Part shown: positions 60,096-64,000 of the stretch, in pieces
Layout of the letters: every line of letters starts with the position of its first letter
Numbering within the stretch: the stretch's first letter is position 1
Assembly: GCF_947492645.1 (NCBI RefSeq)
Contig: NZ_CANLMZ010000005.1
Coordinates: 204,517 to 268,516 of the forward strand
Length of the DNA stretch: 64,000 nt
Direction of reading: 5' to 3'
Origin: an uncultured Pontibacter sp.
GTDB taxonomy: Bacteria; Bacteroidota; Bacteroidia; Cytophagales; Hymenobacteraceae
Notes under the pieces: generated by a model
Seen by the model: only the letters and a program-made list of their open reading frames with translations
What the model was told of the DNA's origin: nothing
The model's database searches: none
Program-made: the position numbers and the translations under genes

Positions 60096-61358
60096 TTAAT
60101 GGAGCACTACCTGCCCTTTATGAATAGTACCTGTTACACGCCCTTTCAGTTCTATTCCGAAAAAAGGAGAGTTAACGCTTTTTGACAAAGTATCGGCGTC
60201 GGCAGGTATCCATGTTTGGTTTGGCTGAAACAAAGTCAGGTTTGCCACCTCGCCTACTGCTATAACCGGAACCTGATGCCCAAGTATCTTACGTGGGCCT
60301 GTTGCAAATTTAGATACGAGCAACTCTGTTGTCAGCTCATCGCCTAAGGCGGTATTAGCCACAGCAAAAGCCGTTTCCAGGTTAGTTATCCCAAAATCTG
60401 CCAGATCAAACTCAAGCTTCTTTGCTTCTGTATCGTGGGGCATGTGTGCCGACACAAGCGCATCAATGGTACCATCTGCCAGACCTCTTTTTATCGCCTC
60501 TGCATCTGTTTGACTTCTGAAGGGTGGTGCTACTTTATAATTGGTATCGAACGGCAGGATGGTTTCATCTGTAAAGCAAGCCTGGTAACTGGCCACATCG
60601 CAGGTTACCTGCAGCCCCTCAGCCTTTGCCTTCCGAATGGCCTCTACAGCAGCAGCCGTTGAGATAAGCGAAAAATGCATTTTACCACCTGCATAAGCCA
60701 GCAACTGCAGGTCTCTTGCCACAGTTACCTCCTCTGCAAGCGAGGGGATGCCTTTCATGCCTAATTGTGTGCTGGTGATGCCTTCGTGCATTTGCCCATG
60801 CTCTGATAAACGTGTGTTTTCTGGCTTGTTCATCAGCAAACCGTCGAATAACTGCACATACTGCAAGGCTTTAAGTATAACATCGGCTCCCTGCAAAGGC
60901 TTTATGCCATCCGAAAAGGCGACAGCACCAGCCTGGTACAGGTCAATCATTTCTGTTAGATCTTTCCCTTCTGTATCAACAGTAGCGGCTGCTATAGGGT
61001 GTAATGTTACCGGTAAGTTGGCTGAGTGGTTTTTAAGGTAGTTAACAGCCCCTTTAGTTTGAATGACAGGATATGTATTTGGTAAGCAAAGCACCTCCGT
61101 AAAGCCACCCTTACTCGCTGCAGCAGCTATACTTTGAATATCTTCTTTATACTCATAACCGGGCTCACCTACATAGGCATGTAAATCCATCCACCCGGCA
61201 GAAACGCAGAGGTCATCATTCTCAACAACTTTGTCTGCGTGGGGCGTATCGGTTCCGATGTAGGTGATCATTCCATTTTCTACAAGAATATTCTGTTGCT
61301 GTAAATGAAATGCGGATTGTGGGCTGTAAATGGTTGCTGCTCGGAGAAGTACTTTCAT
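60096..61358 (-). CDS. dihydroorotase-like protein with degenerate metal site
   Basis: A 420-residue amidohydrolase of the dihydroorotase family by overall sequence (GGFTEVLCLPNTYPVIQTKGAV, AVAFSDGIKPLQ, GPRKILGH). The catalytic residues are mostly gone: DxHxHxREPG is DLHAYVGEPG at residues 58-67 (second His is Tyr62, Arg is Gly64), the HxED block is NKPEN, the PHHL block is SYQAC, and TDHAPH is SAHMPH at 303-308 (Asp replaced by Ala304). It is therefore probably inactive as dihydroorotase and may act as a structural partner of aspartate carbamoyltransferase, as PyrC' does in other bacteria. It lies 2 bases after the BatA-like gene. Confidence 0.83.
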   Translation of the reverse strand: MKVLLRAATIYSPQSAFHLQQQNILVENGMITYIGTDTPHADKVVENDDLCVSAGWMDLHAYVGEPGYEYKEDIQSIAAAASKGGFTEVLCLPNTYPVIQTKGAVNYLKNHSANLPVTLHPIAAATVDTEGKDLTEMIDLYQAGAVAFSDGIKPLQGADVILKALQYVQLFDGLLMNKPENTRLSEHGQMHEGITSTQLGMKGIPSLAEEVTVARDLQLLAYAGGKMHFSLISTAAAVEAIRKAKAEGLQVTCDVASYQACFTDETILPFDTNYKVAPPFRSQTDAEAIKRGLADGTIDALVSAHMPHDTEAKKLEFDLADFGITNLETAFAVANTALGDELTTELLVSKFATGPRKILGHQVPVIAVGEVANLTLFQPNQTWIPADADTLSKSVNSPFFGIELKGRVTGTIHKGQVVLH

Positions 61359-61360
61359 TT

Positions 61361-63361
61361 TTAGAGAAATCTAATAAGTGCTATTTCGGCCATCAGGAAA
61401 AACAGACACAATATTAGACAATATTTCCAAAGCTTCACGCCAAAATATCTTTTTTCAAACTCTCCCTTCACAGAAAACGCGTCACCATAGTCGTATACAT
61501 GCACATTGTTCTTACCCCCTACCAAGGCTCGCAGTTCGTCGGGTGTATACTGGTCCAGTTCTGATTCCTGTTTGCTGAAGTTAAAAGCTAAGGTTGTCAG
61601 CTCTTTATTTTGGCGCTTTAAAGTATAAAACCCGGCTTTATTCATTTCCGGTGGCACATTAAAGTATAAATTGCCTCCACGCACTTGCTGCTCTGGTATA
61701 AAGGCTAAACTATCTTGTTGCAGTTCATACACACCCTCCTTGGCAGCTTCACTAGTGATGGGTAAACTTATCGTACTGCCATCTAAAGTATAAGCAAGTG
61801 CTTGCTCCTGTTTATAGCCCGTAATGGCAAGCTTATACATGACAGGAACAAAAAGAGCATGGTTAACCAACGTATTGTAGTCTTCCAGCAGGGGCGCAGC
61901 GAGTAAGTATACTTTGCCGTTCCCTCTATCAAATCGGGATAAATAAGCAGCACCTCCTCTAAATTTAAGTATATCCTCAGATGACTTGGACCAAACCAAC
62001 TGTCTGATTGAAAGAGGCATGGTCATTTTAGGGTCGTAGCCAGAGAATATACTTTTAAAGAACGGGTTGTTGGGATCTGGAGCAGCTAAAGCCGTTTTAG
62101 TTGCCTGCTTGATACCAGAACCTATGCTTGCGGCTATATTTAAATTTTGAAAAAATGTACTGTAGCTATTATTGCTGGCTCCCTCTCCTGGGCTTACAAG
62201 TATAGTACCACCGCCTTTTACATAAGTAGCAATAGTAGCCGCCAAAGCGGAGGAAAGTTCATTTATCCCATTAAGTATAACAACATCGCTGGCCGCAACT
62301 TTAGTATAGTCGGGGTTTGCGGTAGTATAAAAAGCATACCGGAAAACTGGCTCATTGCTAAACAAACGTTGCAAAGGACTCCCCCTATCATCAGCTATCT
62401 CTGTTACACTTATACTTGAGGATGGTGCAAGTGTAAAGTAATAAGTGTTATCAAAATCAACAGGAAAATCATCCACCTGAACAAAAGCCTTATGTTGTGC
62501 ATTAAGCTGCAATTTGAAGTTTAGAACAGCCTCAGTTACTTGTTGCGGTGGCAGATCCATACTTAATGCTGCCACTTGGCTGTTCTGCACAAATAACTTT
62601 AGCGGTACATCTTCTAAAGCAGTTGTACCGGTGTTCTTCACTCTAACATGCAGTACGTTATCAGAAGCCCCTCTAATAAATTCATCCTCCAGGTAAACAG
62701 AATCAATGGCTACATTAGAATTGCTTCCGGCGGCTATCGGCACTACATGCACCTGCACCGTAGAGTCGTACTGCTGTATGAGCTTAGAGTTAAAAGTGCC
62801 CTTCTGATAATCTGATAAAATAAATAAGTGCGAAGGCTTATAAGCTATTGAAATTGACGGGAATTCAGTTGAAGTGTACTCGAGCTCATCCAGGTACATT
62901 TTGGCATCAGCTGTACTAAGCAGTTTGTTACGACTATAGCTTTGCCCTGACATAACTGAAAAGGCAGTAGATGCCGGAAACAGATTTACAATTAACTTGC
63001 CTCTTTCAACTGCACCAGTAAGTACAGAATAGTCTTGCTCCGCCTGCAGGTTTTGTGCACTAAAGGAATTATCCACTAGTATGGCAACATCAGATAAATC
63101 AGTTGTACTAGTTTGATTGGAGGCAGGTAAAAAAGGCTGGGCAAAGGCTAGCACCAGAAATACTATAAAAAGAATACGCGAAAGCAGGATCAAAAGCTCT
63201 TTTAATGTCTTTTGGCTAGAAGTAATATCCTTGGAGACTTGAATAAACTTGATGTTACTAAATACGATACGCTTAGCCCGGCGGAGTTGTATTAAATGCA
63301 ATATGATGGGTACAGCTATTGCAGCTAATGCAAACAGAAATGATGGATATAGAAAAGCCAT
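61361..63361 (-). CDS. BatA/aerotolerance-regulator N-terminal domain protein
   Basis: A 666-residue membrane protein. The BatA-type N-terminal domain (FLYPSFLFALAAIAVPIILHLIQLRRAKRIVFSNIKF) has a membrane helix, followed by a second helix (ILFIVFLVLAFAQPFLP). A von Willebrand-like region follows (SDVAILVDNSFSAQNLQ), in which the metal-site DxSxS is present as DNSFS. Then comes a glutamine-amidotransferase-like central fold (GGGTILVSPGEG) and a final helix near the C-terminus. This is the common long BatA paralogue of Cytophagales. Role in envelope or stress tolerance is inferred from the family. Confidence 0.87.
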   Translation of the reverse strand: MAFLYPSFLFALAAIAVPIILHLIQLRRAKRIVFSNIKFIQVSKDITSSQKTLKELLILLSRILFIVFLVLAFAQPFLPASNQTSTTDLSDVAILVDNSFSAQNLQAEQDYSVLTGAVERGKLIVNLFPASTAFSVMSGQSYSRNKLLSTADAKMYLDELEYTSTEFPSISIAYKPSHLFILSDYQKGTFNSKLIQQYDSTVQVHVVPIAAGSNSNVAIDSVYLEDEFIRGASDNVLHVRVKNTGTTALEDVPLKLFVQNSQVAALSMDLPPQQVTEAVLNFKLQLNAQHKAFVQVDDFPVDFDNTYYFTLAPSSSISVTEIADDRGSPLQRLFSNEPVFRYAFYTTANPDYTKVAASDVVILNGINELSSALAATIATYVKGGGTILVSPGEGASNNSYSTFFQNLNIAASIGSGIKQATKTALAAPDPNNPFFKSIFSGYDPKMTMPLSIRQLVWSKSSEDILKFRGGAAYLSRFDRGNGKVYLLAAPLLEDYNTLVNHALFVPVMYKLAITGYKQEQALAYTLDGSTISLPITSEAAKEGVYELQQDSLAFIPEQQVRGGNLYFNVPPEMNKAGFYTLKRQNKELTTLAFNFSKQESELDQYTPDELRALVGGKNNVHVYDYGDAFSVKGEFEKRYFGVKLWKYCLILCLFFLMAEIALIRFL

Positions 63362-63740
63362 AGTACAAGTTAAAGAGGAAGTAAGCTAAAAGCAACAACT
63401 AAGCTTGCATCTATACTTTAGATTCTCTTTAATTGTTAACGAAAAACCTAATCTCCAATATACTGCTTTGCAGGACCTAAAATAAATTTCTGTTCTACTT
63501 CTTAAAAAAGAGCATACTTAAAAAGTCGTGTAGCTACAGAGAAATAAAAACAAAGGAGGCTTAGTATAGATACAACTAATGCACTTAATCATTTTTTAAA
63601 AGGGCACCATTTTAGGTCTTAGTTGTGAAAGGAAACCTGCTACTATGATAGTAAGAAGTAGGTTATTCTACTCCTATGCAGTAAAATAATATGATTAACG
63701 AATTTCTTATTAAGCTAAAATCCCAGACAAAAGTGTCACA
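63362..63740. other. intergenic region between the BatA-like gene and the terminal hairpins
   Basis: About 380 AT-rich bases with no convincing gene. One 25-codon ORF at 63691 runs into a hairpin and is not supported. It should contain the promoter of the BatA-like gene. Confidence 0.5.
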
Positions 63741-63742
63741 CC

Positions 63743-63767
63743 TAGCGGTTGCGGGTTGCTACCGCTA
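63743..63767. terminator. hairpin A of the GC-rich end region
   Basis: TAGCGGT (63743-63749) pairs with ACCGCTA (63761-63767), extended by CC/GG with a one-base bulge. Confidence 0.6.
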
Positions 63768-63789
63768 AGGGGCGGGCCCCCTTAAACGC

Positions 63790-63821
63790 GCAGAGCCCCC
63801 GTCGGTCGGCGGGGGCTCTGC
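63790..63821 (-). terminator. hairpin B of the GC-rich end region
   Basis: GCAGAGCCCCCG (63790-63801) pairs perfectly with CGGGGGCTCTGC (63810-63821), loop TCGGTCGG. It is terminator-like in stability but has no clear T-run; both this and hairpin C are preceded by TAAACGC. Confidence 0.65.
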
Positions 63822-63938
63822 TGCTTTAAGGCTTTTCGCGTTTACAGGGCTATTCGCGTTCGCGGGCCTTTGGCCGTGTCCTTGGCGCTTTGCGCCGTCT
63901 CCGGGCCTTGTGCGGTTGGCTGGGGGGGGGTAAACGCA

Positions 63939-63972
63939 GAGCGCCCCGGCACGTTTTGGGTGCGGGGCGCTC
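63939..63972 (-). terminator. hairpin C, likely rRNA operon terminator
   Basis: GAGCGCCCC-g-GCAC pairs with GTGCGGGGCGCTC with one bulged base. On the minus strand it follows the presumed 5S rRNA end by about 11 bases, consistent with an rRNA operon terminator. Confidence 0.65.
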
Positions 63973-63983
63973 CTGTGTTGGGG

Positions 63984-64000
63984 TTGGCGGCCACCTACTC
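63984..64000 (-). rRNA. rrf: 3' end of a 5S rRNA, partial
   Basis: On the minus strand the last 17 bases read GAGTAGGTGGCCGCCAA, resembling the 3' end of 5S rRNA (GAGTAGG then the closing strand of helix I). Two G+C-rich hairpins follow it, as at the end of an rRNA operon. Only the tail is in the window, so the call is tentative. Confidence 0.5.

Noticed and set aside
63691..63768. 25-codon open frame before the end hairpins
   Set aside because: It runs into hairpin A and has no terminator, ribosome signal or protein-like composition.
1..64000. tRNA genes, CRISPR arrays, insertion sequences or prophage
   Set aside because: No tRNA-like T-loop sequences in spacers, no spaced direct repeats and no transposase or phage proteins were recognised; a dedicated search (tRNAscan, CRISPR finder) would be decisive.

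Overview
The window looks like a chromosomal segment of a Bacteroidota bacterium, most likely order Cytophagales, family Hymenobacteraceae (Pontibacter-like). This rests on family knowledge plus sequence. There is a protein with a C-terminal type IX secretion (T9SS) sorting domain and a carboxypeptidase-regulatory/outer-membrane barrel receptor. There are DUF4199 and BatA-type proteins. Promoter boxes of the Bacteroidota form TAnnTTTG occur, and nearly all genes lack a Shine-Dalgarno sequence. No phage, transposase or CRISPR array was seen. Most genes are ordinary housekeeping genes.

Layout, left to right. 1-1.8 kb: minus-strand tRNA-maturation and metabolic genes (cca partial, tsaC/sua5, methylmalonyl-CoA epimerase). 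1.9-4.4 kb: Fe-S assembly cluster iscS-iscU-unknown-iscA. 4.5-9 kb: minus-strand T9SS cargo, ABC-F ATPase, SPW-repeat and RDD membrane proteins. 9.3-12.9 kb: murI, a lipoprotein/glutathionylspermidine-synthase-like pair, and methionine aminopeptidase. 13.1-22.1 kb: the membrane arm of respiratory complex I (nuoH-I-J-K-L-M-N), interrupted by an AT-rich exported orphan gene between nuoI and nuoJ. 22.1-30.7 kb: a long PurF-like protein, a CotH-like exported protein, a phosphatase-superfamily lipoprotein, phenylalanine 4-hydroxylase, a CoA transferase and YebC. 31-37 kb: RhlE-type helicase, barrel receptor, MenA and glutathione peroxidase. 37-42 kb: argS, a ureohydrolase and arginine decarboxylase. 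42-50 kb: a HEPN/MtlR-like gene, GmhB-like phosphatase, protoporphyrinogen oxidase, a GT2, TerC, DAHP synthase-chorismate mutase and a bile-acid-symporter-like protein. 50.8-63.4 kb: an AsmA-like/GT51 transglycosylase, purB, DoxX, an NmrA-like reductase, and a minus-strand run BatA - dihydroorotase-like - two DUF4199 - GT2 - GT4. The last 250 bases are GC-rich tandem hairpins ending in what looks like the 3' end of a minus-strand 5S rRNA.

The most interesting signal is regulatory. Two aromatic amino-acid genes have what read as ribosome-mediated transcription attenuators. Before phenylalanine 4-hydroxylase (which makes tyrosine) lies an unannotated 46-codon leader peptide with nine Tyr codons inside 18 residues. 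It is followed by an intrinsic terminator whose left arm can pair instead with the end of the leader ORF. Before DAHP synthase-chorismate mutase lies a 22-codon leader (Tyr, Tyr, Phe early; Trp last) with a very strong terminator and a 10-bp alternative pairing. Both have the classic 2:3 versus 3:4 architecture.

Other points of note: a heptamer TATACTT/AAGTATA is extraordinarily over-represented in genes and spacers but absent from the nuo-inserted orphan. A 27-codon membrane peptide has its own terminator. A dihydroorotase homologue has lost most metal ligands. A CRP-like palindrome sits between divergent arginine-catabolism genes.
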